A DNA stretch of 64,000 bases from an uncultured Bacillota bacterium (lineage in GTDB: Bacteria > Bacillota_I > Bacilli_A > Culicoidibacterales > ZOR0006). Under the pieces are notes generated by a model, which saw only the letters and a list, made by a program, of their open reading frames with translations, did no database searches and was not told where the DNA came from. The stretch lies in assembly GCA_945956935.1 (NCBI GenBank), contig CAMFJD010000003.1, forward strand, positions 41,239 to 105,238, in the 5' to 3' direction. Both the position numbers and the translations under genes were made by a program. Below, in pieces: positions 8,480 to 16,840 of this stretch (the stretch's first letter is position 1; each line of letters starts with the position of its first letter).

Positions 8480-9165
8480 TCATACACCTCCCGATACTTA
8501 TCAATAATAGTAGTATCCCCTTTACTTTGCCATTGTGTCAAATTATACTCACGATACATCCGACCACCATCAAAAAAAATGACATGTTCAAATATTTGAT
8601 CAGCTAATTCAATATGATTTGTACTAATAATAACTGTCGCATCTTGTTGACGATACGTTTGTAAAATACGTACAATCCGTTCTCTACTTACAAAATCAAT
8701 GCCTGCAAATGGTTCATTCAACAAATACAATTTTGCCTTCCTACTCAAAGTAAGAGCAATAAGGACACTTGCTTCCATCCCTCTTGTTAAACTGCTTAAT
8801 GGCCACTGCAAATCAATCATTAATTGTTCACACAAGATTTGACATTTTTGATGATCAAAATCGGAAAATAGTTGCTGATACATGAATAATACTGTTGCAA
8901 TATTACTGTCACTTGGAAACATCCGCAAATGTTCTAAATAAGCAATTTCTTGCCGATGACTATAGTGAAGTGGTGTGTGATTCAACACAATTTTACCGTT
9001 ATTTGGTTGCATTGTCCCTGCAATCAAACGTAAAATAGTTGTTGTTTCTAAACTGTTTGGTCCAAGTAATCCAACAATTCCTGTTGTTTCAATCATAAAT
9101 GAACACCGAGATAAAATTGTTTTATGATACACTTTCTTCGTCACACACTCAAATTTAATGTTCAT
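8476..9165 (-). CDS. degenerate ABC-transporter ATP-binding protein
   Basis: 229 residues with the overall order of an ABC ATPase, but the Walker A loop reads GPNSLETTT (residues 35-43) where GPNGAGKTT is expected, so the phosphate-binding Lys is Thr41. Walker B reads LYLLNEPFAGID, with Asn for the Mg-coordinating Asp but with the catalytic Glu kept. The signature is LTRGM and the switch His is kept (STNHIELAD). The frame is intact, so this is divergence rather than a broken gene. The ATG at 9165 has CAGGAG 7 bases upstream; the upstream open frame overlaps the hydrolase gene. It is coupled to the permease-like gene. Classical ATP hydrolysis is unlikely. Confidence 0.85.
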   Translation of the reverse strand: MNIKFECVTKKVYHKTILSRCSFMIETTGIVGLLGPNSLETTTILRLIAGTMQPNNGKIVLNHTPLHYSHRQEIAYLEHLRMFPSDSNIATVLFMYQQLFSDFDHQKCQILCEQLMIDLQWPLSSLTRGMEASVLIALTLSRKAKLYLLNEPFAGIDFVSRERIVRILQTYRQQDATVIISTNHIELADQIFEHVIFFDGGRMYREYNLTQWQSKGDTTIIDKYREVYE

Positions 9166-10063
9166 GACTATACTCCTGTTCGATTTCTCCATTTAAAAAT
9201 TGTTCAACGAATTTTGCACATTGAAGCGGCTGTTCGCTCAATGGTAAATGCCCTGCTTGTTCAACGAAAACAATTTTCGACTGTGGAATTGTCCATTTAA
9301 CAATCTTCCCCTTCTTTATATCATATAAAGGATCATCCATTCCCCACATAAGTAATGTATTTTTCGCCTGTACATGCGTAAGAAAACTTTCGGAAAAAAA
9401 TAGACTGTATTGTTCATACCAGCTTGTTATTGCCAGTTCAAATTTCTCGCTTTGTTCACAAATCGTTTTCATCCATGTTTTAAAATCATAATGCTTTAAT
9501 AACGTTGGTTCTGAGAAATACAAGTACATCAATTGTTCGAAATCAGCTTGTGTTTTCACAATATATGGTGACTGTTTTCCATTTTCAATCATTTGGGTAT
9601 AGAGTGTTTCTGTTTTATTCGTTCGTAAATGCGTTAAATTGGTTAGAACAAGTTTCTCTTCGGAAACTAAATTTGCATGCATAAGCAATAATGTTGCACC
9701 AAACGATTGACCAATAAACGCCTCAATTGGGTATTTTGCTCGTAATTGCTGGCAAAGTTGCTCAAAAAAGCTCACTTGCCCTTCTAATGTCCAGTACAAT
9801 TCATCATTACTTGAATCCCCATGTCCAAGCCAATCAATAACCAAAACACGATATTTTTTTCCAAATGCTAATGCAAATGCTGCTAAATTTTCCTTTACTT
9901 CATATAATCCTGGAAGACAAACAAGTACCGGCAAATCAGTTTGAGCATTCGTCAAAAAATAATGAATTGATTGATTAAATACTGCTATTTCGTATACTTG
10001 TAATGCCGGTTGCTTTCGAAATCGTTGTTTATATAAATGCTTTTTTTCTTTTCCTTTTAACAC
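9155..10063 (-). CDS. alpha/beta hydrolase
   Basis: 302 residues. The nucleophile elbow is GQSFGA, the oxyanion region VCLPGLYE, the acid lies near GMDDPLYD, and the catalytic His is in EQAGHLPLSEQP, close to the C-terminus. A basic N-terminal 20 residues precede the fold. The start is GTG with AAGGAGG 7 bases upstream. It overlaps the ABC ATPase-like gene by 11 bases and follows the alarmone synthetase by 2 bases. The substrate is unknown (esterase or lactonase are possible). Confidence 0.85.
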   Translation of the reverse strand: MLKGKEKKHLYKQRFRKQPALQVYEIAVFNQSIHYFLTNAQTDLPVLVCLPGLYEVKENLAAFALAFGKKYRVLVIDWLGHGDSSNDELYWTLEGQVSFFEQLCQQLRAKYPIEAFIGQSFGATLLLMHANLVSEEKLVLTNLTHLRTNKTETLYTQMIENGKQSPYIVKTQADFEQLMYLYFSEPTLLKHYDFKTWMKTICEQSEKFELAITSWYEQYSLFFSESFLTHVQAKNTLLMWGMDDPLYDIKKGKIVKWTIPQSKIVFVEQAGHLPLSEQPLQCAKFVEQFLNGEIEQEYSHEH

Positions 10064-10065
10064 GA

Positions 10066-10695
10066 TTATGCCTCCTTATTTTGTTCATGTGATACAATTT
10101 GTTGACGGATGACCGACATCTCGCTATCAAGTTGTGTTGCTACAAGTGCTGTTTGCTTCAATGCATCGATTGCTTGTTGAGGAATACTCCCATTTTGGTA
10201 TTTGTATTGTAGCTTATGTTCAGTCGCAGCCCAAAAATCCATTGATAGCGTACGGATTTGAATTTCAACTGGAATCCAAACAACACGCTCATGCAAAACT
10301 ACTTCTATTTCAGCAAGTACATGAACACTACGATATCCCGATGGTTTAGGTTTTTGGATATAATCTTTTACTTTCATAATTCGATAATCATCACGATGTT
10401 GCAGATGTTGTAAAATTAAGTATACATCTCCCTCAAAATTCGTAACAATTCTTGCACCAGCGATATCATGTAACTTTGTCGTAATATTATCTACTGTTTC
10501 ATCCAAAGATTTTTTTTGTAATTTTTTTTGAATTGATTCAATTGATTTGACCCGTACTTTTAAATGTTCTATCGGTGAATATCCTAAACGAATTTTCCAA
10601 TCCATATCAATGATATTCAGATCACTTTTTAATTCTTCAATCGCAATTTGATACCGTGTCATTATCAGTTTCCATTGTTGTAAGTCAAGTCCCAC
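10066..10695 (-). CDS. relQ: small alarmone synthetase (RelQ/YjbM type GTP pyrophosphokinase)
   Basis: 209 residues: the RelA/SpoT synthetase domain alone, with no hydrolase or regulatory domains. Typical motifs are HDIAGARIV, KPSGYRSVHVLAEI and PVEIQIRTLSMDFWAATEHKLQYK. It makes (p)ppGpp from ATP and GDP or GTP in the cytosol. The length and first-gene position agree with RelQ (SAS1); RelP is the less likely alternative. The GTG start has AAGGAG about 13 bases upstream, a long spacing. It heads the hydrolase/ABC-like operon. Confidence 0.9.
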   Translation of the reverse strand: MGLDLQQWKLIMTRYQIAIEELKSDLNIIDMDWKIRLGYSPIEHLKVRVKSIESIQKKLQKKSLDETVDNITTKLHDIAGARIVTNFEGDVYLILQHLQHRDDYRIMKVKDYIQKPKPSGYRSVHVLAEIEVVLHERVVWIPVEIQIRTLSMDFWAATEHKLQYKYQNGSIPQQAIDALKQTALVATQLDSEMSVIRQQIVSHEQNKEA

Positions 10696-10867
10696 TCTAT
10701 ATCACACACTCCTTTTTAATCTAATTACTACGTTTTGGTTTCGTTTTTACAGCAATTTCATTGTATTTATCAGTTAAAAATGGTACATTCAACAATGTAT
10801 TGCATCTTTTTGCTACACTTTCATCCTCTATACAGCATCGACATTTTAATGAATATCCTTTCTTATT

Positions 10868-10884
10868 TTACCGATTTTCGGTAA
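10868..10884. promoter_or_regulatory. inverted repeat upstream of cls
   Basis: TTACCGA-TTT-TCGGTAA, a perfect 7-bp inverted repeat with 3-base centre, 43 bases before the cls start and not followed by a T run. It could be an operator; the regulator is unknown. Confidence 0.4.
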
Positions 10885-10926
10885 TGATTGCAAAGGACAA
10901 AATTGAAAAGGAAGGTTTCTTATACT

Positions 10927-12489
10927 ATGAGCAAACGACGTAAGCCATGGAAAAACAATAAGAGTTGGTTCAATACAATCGCTTTTTATATTGTATTGGC
11001 ATCTTTTATTTCAATTACTTGTTATACACTTTATCAAAGTGGACAATTAGCTCTCATCTACTTATTTTTAACTATTTTAGCCGGTATTCTTTCATTCACT
11101 GTTTTTCTCTATATTTTCTTAGATGAAAATATAGACACTTCAACTAAATGGGCATGGATTCTTTTAACTGCCTTGCTACCTGGAGTCGGAATTGTTATTT
11201 ACTTTCTCTTTGGTCGTACAACAAACCGCATTAAATCATTCAAGTTAAAACTTGTTACTGATGCAAAATTTGCAGATCTTGATAAAAATTTAACACCTTT
11301 ACATGAGAAAATACACATCGATAACGACATTGAACGCAGCCAAATTGCATTCATTGAACGCGTCACACCGAGACCTTTTTATCATAATACACAAACAGAA
11401 GTACTCATTGGAGAACATTTTTATGCAGAACTGATTCGAATGATTGACTCTGCTAAAGATCATGTTCATATGGAATTTTTCATTGTGCGTGATGATGAAG
11501 TTTCCCAACCAATTTATGATGCTATGATGCGAAAAGCTCGTGAAGGTATCAACGTACGCTTTTTAATTGATGCAGGAGGAAGTATGGGAACAATTAAAGA
11601 AAAATCACTTCAAACGCTCGTTAAAAGTGGTGTAAAAGTCTCTTTTTTTGGCCGTCCTAAGGCGCTCTTAATGGATTCTTCTGCCAATTGGCGAAATCAC
11701 AGAAAGTTTGCTGTTATCGACGGGAAAGTCGGTTTTGTCGGTGGTTTTAATATCGGTAATGAGTACGTCTATGGAAATATTCGCACACAAAACTGGCGTG
11801 ATACACATGTCAAACTTACTGGTGATGCCGTTAAAAGTATTCAAACGGCTTTTATTCAAGATTGGTATTATTCAACTGAAGAATCAGTATTTACAAAACG
11901 AATCGAAACATTTTTCCCTGATATTCAAGGAGTAAATAATTCTGGATATGTGAAACTTATTACTGATGGACCTGATGCTAAACAACAACAAGTGAAAGCT
12001 GTATTATTTAAACTCGCCTCTTCAGCGACAAGCCGTATTTGGATTACTAGTCCCTACCTTGTACCTCCTGATGAATTAATTGCCGTTTTAAAAACAGCTG
12101 CAACTTCTGGAGTTGATGTTCGCATTGTTATCCCACAAAATCCAGATAAGCGCTTTGTTTATACCGCTAGTGAAAGTTATATCAATGAATTATTGCAAGC
12201 AAATGTACGTGTTTTCAAGCTGAAAAATTGCTTTCAACACAGTAAAATTTTTATTATTGATGATATATTTGCAATGTGTGGGTCAACAAATTTTGATCGC
12301 CGAGCACTTGAGATCAACTTTGAAGATATGGCTCTCTATTATCGCCACAAAGCAGTTATTGACTTAACCGCAACAGTTGCAAAAGACCTCGATAATTCAC
12401 TTGAAATTACTAAAGAACTTTGGGAAAAACGTGCCTGGTATCGTCATATTTTTGAATCAGTTGCTCGCTTAATGGCCCCATTATTATAA
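10927..12489 (+). CDS. cls: cardiolipin synthase
   Basis: 520 residues. Two N-terminal membrane segments (about 18-40 and 45-68) and a short PLDN-like stretch precede two phospholipase D motifs: NHRKFAVIDGKVGFVGGFNIGNEY and QHSKIFIIDDIFAMCGSTNFD, both with HxK(x)4D. It condenses two phosphatidylglycerols into cardiolipin at the membrane. The ATG at 10927 has AAGGAAGG upstream; a TTG 39 bases earlier has none. Monocistronic with a strong terminator. Confidence 0.95.
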   Translation: MSKRRKPWKNNKSWFNTIAFYIVLASFISITCYTLYQSGQLALIYLFLTILAGILSFTVFLYIFLDENIDTSTKWAWILLTALLPGVGIVIYFLFGRTTNRIKSFKLKLVTDAKFADLDKNLTPLHEKIHIDNDIERSQIAFIERVTPRPFYHNTQTEVLIGEHFYAELIRMIDSAKDHVHMEFFIVRDDEVSQPIYDAMMRKAREGINVRFLIDAGGSMGTIKEKSLQTLVKSGVKVSFFGRPKALLMDSSANWRNHRKFAVIDGKVGFVGGFNIGNEYVYGNIRTQNWRDTHVKLTGDAVKSIQTAFIQDWYYSTEESVFTKRIETFFPDIQGVNNSGYVKLITDGPDAKQQQVKAVLFKLASSATSRIWITSPYLVPPDELIAVLKTAATSGVDVRIVIPQNPDKRFVYTASESYINELLQANVRVFKLKNCFQHSKIFIIDDIFAMCGSTNFDRRALEINFEDMALYYRHKAVIDLTATVAKDLDNSLEITKELWEKRAWYRHIFESVARLMAPLL

Positions 12490-12502
12490 AAATCACCAAA
12501 AT

Positions 12503-12540
12503 AAAAAGCAGGATTCATTCAAGTGATACCTGCTTTTTTT
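12503..12540. terminator. bidirectional terminator between cls and deoD
   Basis: AAAAAGCAGG...CCTGCTTTTT, a 10-bp stem with a 16-base loop, flanked by A and T runs, between convergent genes. Confidence 0.85.
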
Positions 12541-12541
12541 T

Positions 12542-13243
12542 CTATGCAATTTCAAGCGCAATTTTCATCATATCAGTAAATGTTTTTTCGCGCTCTTCCG
12601 CTGTTGTTTCTTCCCATGTTACCAATGAATCAGACACAGTTAAAATACAAAGTGCTTTTGCACCTAAATGCGTTGCTGTCATGTACAATGCTGCAGCTTC
12701 CATTTCAACACCTAGTACACCCATTTGTGCCCACTTTTTCCATGCGTCAGGCTGTGCATTGTAGAAAATATCACTTGATAAAATATTTCCAACATGGTAA
12801 CGCACACCTAAGCTATCTGCTTGATCTACTGCTGCACGCAATAATCCCCAGTCTGCAACTGGTGCAAATGTTCCAGGTAAATTATATTGACTTTGCCAGT
12901 TTGAATTCGTTGATGTTGCTTGTCCAATAATAATATCACGTACATGTACGTCTTCTTGATATGATCCACATGATCCAATACGGATTAAATTTTTTACACC
13001 AAATTGTGTTATTAACTCATGTGCATAAATACCAATTGATGGCATTCCCATTCCTGATCCCATAACAGAAACACGCTTCCCATTATATGTTCCCGTATAT
13101 CCTAACATTCCGCGAACATCATTTACTTGTACAACATTATCCAAGAAATGTTCGGCGATGTATTTCGCTCGTAATGGATCTCCTGGAAGTAAAATAGTTT
13201 CTGCAAAATCGCCCTTTTCGGCACGAATATGTGCTGTTGCCAT
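12542..13243 (-). CDS. deoD: purine nucleoside phosphorylase, DeoD type
   Basis: 233 residues, the same length as Bacillus DeoD. LLPGDPLRAKYIAE (phosphate and nucleoside binding), RGMLGYTGTYNGKRV, GSGMGMPS and GVEMEAAALYM are the family motifs, and SDSLV near the C-terminus holds the purine-binding Asp. It phosphorolyses purine (deoxy)nucleosides for salvage. The ATG at 13243 with AGAAGG 10 bases upstream is chosen over an upstream in-frame ATG at 13264. Confidence 0.95.
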   Translation of the reverse strand: MATAHIRAEKGDFAETILLPGDPLRAKYIAEHFLDNVVQVNDVRGMLGYTGTYNGKRVSVMGSGMGMPSIGIYAHELITQFGVKNLIRIGSCGSYQEDVHVRDIIIGQATSTNSNWQSQYNLPGTFAPVADWGLLRAAVDQADSLGVRYHVGNILSSDIFYNAQPDAWKKWAQMGVLGVEMEAAALYMTATHLGAKALCILTVSDSLVTWEETTAEEREKTFTDMMKIALEIA

Positions 13244-13383
13244 AATTAAAATACCTTCTTTCATAAATAGATAATTATATTATACAATTAAACATGCTTT
13301 CCTCATACCCTTTCAAGCATTTTTTTTCCTAATCACACCTTTTTCTGGTATGATAAAGACATAATTAAAATGGAGGAATAATT

Positions 13384-13854
13384 ATGATTGAACTAAACAC
13401 ACTTGCACCAAATTTTACACTTTACGGACAAGATGAGCAACTTCATACATTAAGTGATTATCGTGGAAAATATGTTGTCTTATATTTCTATCCACGTGAT
13501 TTAACAGCTGGATGTTCATTACAAGCAGAAAACTATCAGGCATCTCTTCGTGAATTCGAGAAAATCAATGCTACTATTGTTGGAATTAGCCGTGATACTG
13601 TCAAACGTCATCAAAAATTTTGTGAAACAAAAGGACTTTCATTTTTACTCCTTGCCGATCCTGATGAAACAGTTTGTGAACAATTCGGTGTGATGCAACA
13701 AAAAATGATGTATGGAAAACAAGTTCGCGGTATTCAACGTTCAACATTCATCATCGATCCACAGGGAGTATGTGTAAACATTGCTCGTAATGTTAAAGCA
13801 AAGCTCGACACTGATGCAACTTTAACGCTCCTCAAACAATTGCAATCACAATAA
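13384..13854 (+). CDS. bcp: Bcp-type thiol peroxidase (peroxiredoxin)
   Basis: 156 residues, thioredoxin fold. LYFYPRDLTAGCSLQAENY holds the peroxidatic Cys44; the usual Pro before it (TPGC) is Ala. The resolving Cys that many Bcp proteins carry five residues later is Asn here, so it should work as a 1-Cys type or use one of the later cysteines. It reduces hydroperoxides with thioredoxin. The ribosome binding site GGAGG is 8 bases upstream, and a TATGAT -10 lies near 13352. Confidence 0.9.
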   Translation: MIELNTLAPNFTLYGQDEQLHTLSDYRGKYVVLYFYPRDLTAGCSLQAENYQASLREFEKINATIVGISRDTVKRHQKFCETKGLSFLLLADPDETVCEQFGVMQQKMMYGKQVRGIQRSTFIIDPQGVCVNIARNVKAKLDTDATLTLLKQLQSQ

Positions 13855-13895
13855 AAAAATCCACAGTTTAACTGATTAAACTGTGGATTTTTATG
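13854..13895. terminator. strong bidirectional terminator
   Basis: A 17-bp perfect stem (AATCCACAGTTTAA with its complement) closes on a CTGA loop, with A and T runs on either side, between the convergent bcp and 13891-14196 genes. Confidence 0.88.
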
Positions 13896-14196
13896 TATAA
13901 CTTGGGAAATCTGCTGGAAAATAATCATCAAGGTTCGGAGCATAATCAATTCGAAGCGAACATATGCCATTCGCACAAAAACTCTTCACCTCTACACCAC
14001 GTTCCCACTGTGTATTGTAATGCTTTAAGACAATGCGTTGTTCGTTCAAAATTAATCGTTCAATGACAGCACGTGGTTTTTCAACAAGAAAGTCTGTATT
14101 AAGTTGGTAACTTCCTCTTACATCCGTAATGATTGGTTGTCCAGAATCATCAATACCCCAACGAATTGCAGCAATATGAAAATAAAATTGTTTCAT
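13891..14196 (-). CDS. hypothetical small protein
   Basis: 101 residues, not recognised. Beta-rich, with two cysteines in SFCANGICSLRIDYAPNLDDYF near the C-terminus; no signal or membrane segment. The ATG at 14196 has GAGG 7 bases upstream; an in-frame GTG at 14202 is too close. It shares the terminator with bcp. Confidence 0.65.
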   Translation of the reverse strand: MKQFYFHIAAIRWGIDDSGQPIITDVRGSYQLNTDFLVEKPRAVIERLILNEQRIVLKHYNTQWERGVEVKSFCANGICSLRIDYAPNLDDYFPADFPSYT

Positions 14197-14270
14197 ATAC
14201 ACACCTCACTCATATTTGTCCATTTCACTGTAGCTTTTTCTCAGATAAAAAGCAATAAAAACACTCTACA

Positions 14271-15131
14271 TTATGATGGTTTTCGATGCTGTACAAAATC
14301 TGCTCCGTCCGGTAATGCCGTTAGAACAAAACCTTGCTGTTGTAACCCTTCGATAATTTGTGGTAATGCTTCAACAGTTGTACCTTTTGCTACAGTATCA
14401 TGTAACAAAATTACAGGTGCTTGTTGATACTCTGATTGTTCAAGTGTTGCTTTTTTTATCAAATTCGCAGCAACGTGCTGTCCAGATGCATCCATTGAAT
14501 CTACATTCCAATCAATATAATTCACCCCTATTTCTGTCAACCATTGCCGTGTGGCAGACACAACCTCTGCATTTCCTGCTTGATTACTAGAGCCACCTGG
14601 ATGACGAAATAGCGTAACATCTTTTCCAGTATACTGTTTAATAACATCATTTGATTTCAAAAAATCTGCTTTGAAATTATCTAAACTCGCATAAATTTCA
14701 CGATAATTATGTGAATAGCTATGTGAGCCAATTTGATGTCCTGCAGATACAATCGCCTTCATTTGCTCAGGATACGACTCAACCATGTACCCTGGAACAA
14801 AAAAAGTTGCTTGAACATCATAACGTGCTAAAATTGCCAAAATTGCTTCAGTATTTTCACCCGGTCCATCATCAAACGTTAAAAATGCTGTTTTCTGAGC
14901 GAGTACTTGTTGTTGAGCAAGTTTATCTTTAAATTGTTGTTCTAACGTATCTCCTTGAACAACTAGCTCATCATATTTTTTTTGTAGTGTATTGATATCT
15001 TCTGTCAATATCATGACTTTTTTTTGTTCTACAATAACATTGATACAAAAATAACTTGTTGCTACTAGTAATGTAGATAATACAATTGCCATCAATACAA
15101 ATGGCTCTTTCTTTAAATGTTTGTGACTCAC
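14271..15131 (-). CDS. membrane-anchored polysaccharide deacetylase (NodB domain)
   Basis: 286 residues. An N-terminal membrane anchor (about 12-33) and a coiled coil (about 36-75) precede a carbohydrate esterase 4 domain: FLTFDDGPGE (catalytic Asp), GSHSYSH (metal His pair), FRHPGGSS, DWNVDSMD and VILLHD. It should deacetylate peptidoglycan or another envelope glycan outside the membrane. Its start overlaps the stop of the upstream small coiled-coil membrane protein by 4 bases, so the two probably work together. Confidence 0.92.
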   Translation of the reverse strand: MSHKHLKKEPFVLMAIVLSTLLVATSYFCINVIVEQKKVMILTEDINTLQKKYDELVVQGDTLEQQFKDKLAQQQVLAQKTAFLTFDDGPGENTEAILAILARYDVQATFFVPGYMVESYPEQMKAIVSAGHQIGSHSYSHNYREIYASLDNFKADFLKSNDVIKQYTGKDVTLFRHPGGSSNQAGNAEVVSATRQWLTEIGVNYIDWNVDSMDASGQHVAANLIKKATLEQSEYQQAPVILLHDTVAKGTTVEALPQIIEGLQQQGFVLTALPDGADFVQHRKPS

Positions 15132-15364
15132 CCTTGAACATCACCTTTCAAAATATGCTGCCATTCATTAACTACTTGATTTTCCTTTTCAATTTGTTTG
15201 AGTAACTGTTGTTGTTGTTGTTCGAGTATTACCTGATTTTCTTTCAAAACACTTACATAATAATCCGTTATATAATAAGCACTAAATAAACAAATTAAAC
15301 ACCCAAACAGTATGCTTATTCGTACACATAACTTCATAACTGATTGCTTTTGATCTCTCTTCAT
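15128..15364 (-). CDS. small membrane protein with extracellular coiled coil
   Basis: 78 residues: short basic N-terminus, one membrane segment (about 12-34) and a Gln/Glu-rich coiled coil with a run of five Gln. Topology resembles FtsL/DivIC-type proteins, but the sequence gives no assignment. It is coupled by a 4-base overlap to the deacetylase, whose own N-terminus has the same anchor plus coiled-coil plan, suggesting a heteromeric coiled-coil contact. Confidence 0.7.
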   Translation of the reverse strand: MKRDQKQSVMKLCVRISILFGCLICLFSAYYITDYYVSVLKENQVILEQQQQQLLKQIEKENQVVNEWQHILKGDVQG

Positions 15365-15506
15365 GTAATTTTCAGCTCCACTCCTATTACATTATAACAC
15401 TTTCATTATAACAAAATTTCAACCTTAACTACGATTAGAACTCAAAAGTTAAAAGTGTTTTCCATTAAATAATATGAATGAATCAACGAAAATAATTTAA
15501 CCATGT

Positions 15507-16457
15507 TTATTCCCTATATTCAATACACTCAATCGTACTTTCATAAATTGACTGTGTCACTAAATATGTTCTTATTTGTTTAATAATAGCTTGGTTATCA
15601 GCTAATGGTCTTATCCGGAGTTGTAAACAAGCAACTTGCTCTTCACCATCAAGTGACCAAAGTTGAAATTTTTCAATTGTTTGAATATCTTTATTCAATG
15701 CCATTAATTCCATTTCTATCTGTATTTTTTGCTGTTCATCCAATGTAACCCCCATGATAATTGCACACACAATTCGTGCATTTTTCACAATGTTTTTAAA
15801 CATAATAGCACTAATAACTAATGAAAGTAACGGATCCATCCAGTACCAATCAGTAAATGCAATAACACCTCCTACGATGAGTACTGCCACCCAGCCAAGT
15901 AAGTCCTCTAACAAATGTAACATAACTGTCCGATCTAGAATCTTTTTTGATCCCTGCATTCGCCAAACAGCAAGTCCATTAGCAATAATACCTACAATTG
16001 CAATCCAAACCATCCCGACACTATGAACAGGCTCAGGCGAAAATAATCTTGGTAATGCTTCACTCACAATAAAAACTGTACTGCATGTTAGTACAACAAT
16101 ATTTAACAATGCAGCAAGTACCGGCAATCGTTTCCAACCAAAATTATATTTTATCGGTGCTTTTTTCGTTGATATTCGTTGCATCCACGCCGATAAACCA
16201 AGTGCAATGCTATCACCTAAATCATGAAGTGCATCTGATAAAATAGCGGTACTTCCCGTCCATAGTCCACCAACTACTTCAATCAACACGAAAATAATAT
16301 TTAAACCGAATGCAATCCATAAGTTTTTTTCACTTGTATGTTCATCGTGATGATTATGGCCACCAAGTATTGAATGGCTATGTTTATGGTCATGATCATG
16401 GCAATCATGCTCGTGAATATGATCTTTTTTAGTATTACCGTGTATGTGTTTCATCAC
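15507..16457 (-). CDS. czcD: cation diffusion facilitator metal exporter (CzcD/ZitB type)
   Basis: 316 residues with a very His-rich N-terminus (HEHDCHDHDHKHSHS), six membrane segments and the metal-site helices LSDALHDLGDS (HxxxD type) and HLLEDLLGW. It should export Zn2+ or a related divalent metal in exchange for protons. Its start overlaps the ArsR-type regulator gene by 23 bases, giving a two-gene efflux operon. Confidence 0.93.
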   Translation of the reverse strand: MMKHIHGNTKKDHIHEHDCHDHDHKHSHSILGGHNHHDEHTSEKNLWIAFGLNIIFVLIEVVGGLWTGSTAILSDALHDLGDSIALGLSAWMQRISTKKAPIKYNFGWKRLPVLAALLNIVVLTCSTVFIVSEALPRLFSPEPVHSVGMVWIAIVGIIANGLAVWRMQGSKKILDRTVMLHLLEDLLGWVAVLIVGGVIAFTDWYWMDPLLSLVISAIMFKNIVKNARIVCAIIMGVTLDEQQKIQIEMELMALNKDIQTIEKFQLWSLDGEEQVACLQLRIRPLADNQAIIKQIRTYLVTQSIYESTIECIEYRE

Positions 16458-16755
16458 AACCCGCTCCTTTCACATGATCTAGCCCATTCGAAAGTAAGAT
16501 TTGAATATGTCTATCTGCCAATGAATAATATATTTGCTGAGCTCTTCGGTCTTGTTTAATGAGTCTAGCTGTTCGCAATTGCTTCAAATGCTGACTTGTA
16601 GCTGACTGACTTATCCCGCTCACCTCACATAATTCACTTACACATGCTGGTCCCTGTTGTAAGAATAGTACTATTTGCAATCGAACGGGATGACTCACTT
16701 GTTTATAAATCTCACTTAATCGTTCAATTTGTTCGTATGTAGCTGTGTTATTCAT
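16435..16755 (-). CDS. ArsR/SmtB-family metal-responsive repressor
   Basis: 106 residues. Winged helix with HPVRLQIVLFL, CVSELCEVSGISQSATSQHL and LRTARLIKQDRRAQQIYYSL. Cys residues in the ACVSELCEV region and His/Asp residues in the last helix (ADRHIQILLSNGLDH) could bind metal, as in CzrA-type alpha5 sensors. It probably represses the following CDF exporter gene. The ATG at 16755 with AAGGTG upstream is chosen over a GTG at 16764. Confidence 0.9.
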   Translation of the reverse strand: MNNTATYEQIERLSEIYKQVSHPVRLQIVLFLQQGPACVSELCEVSGISQSATSQHLKQLRTARLIKQDRRAQQIYYSLADRHIQILLSNGLDHVKGAGCDETHTR

Positions 16756-16780
16756 AAATATCACCTTTTCCTTATATTCG

Positions 16781-16794
16781 TATATTCTAATATA
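16781..16794. promoter_or_regulatory. putative ArsR-type operator
   Basis: TATATT-CT-AATATA, a perfect 6-bp inverted repeat 26 bases before the regulator start, in an AT-rich promoter region (ArsR-family sites are AT-rich palindromes). Binding is inferred. Confidence 0.4.
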
Positions 16795-16803
16795 TTGATT
16801 ATA

Positions 16804-16836
16804 TAAAAGACCATTGATATTGTCAATGGTCTTTTA
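16804..16836 (-). terminator. terminator of the ddl operon
   Basis: A 14-bp perfect stem (TAAAAGACCATTGA and complement) with a 5-base loop, four bases after the ddl stop. Confidence 0.88.
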
Positions 16837-16840
16837 TACT

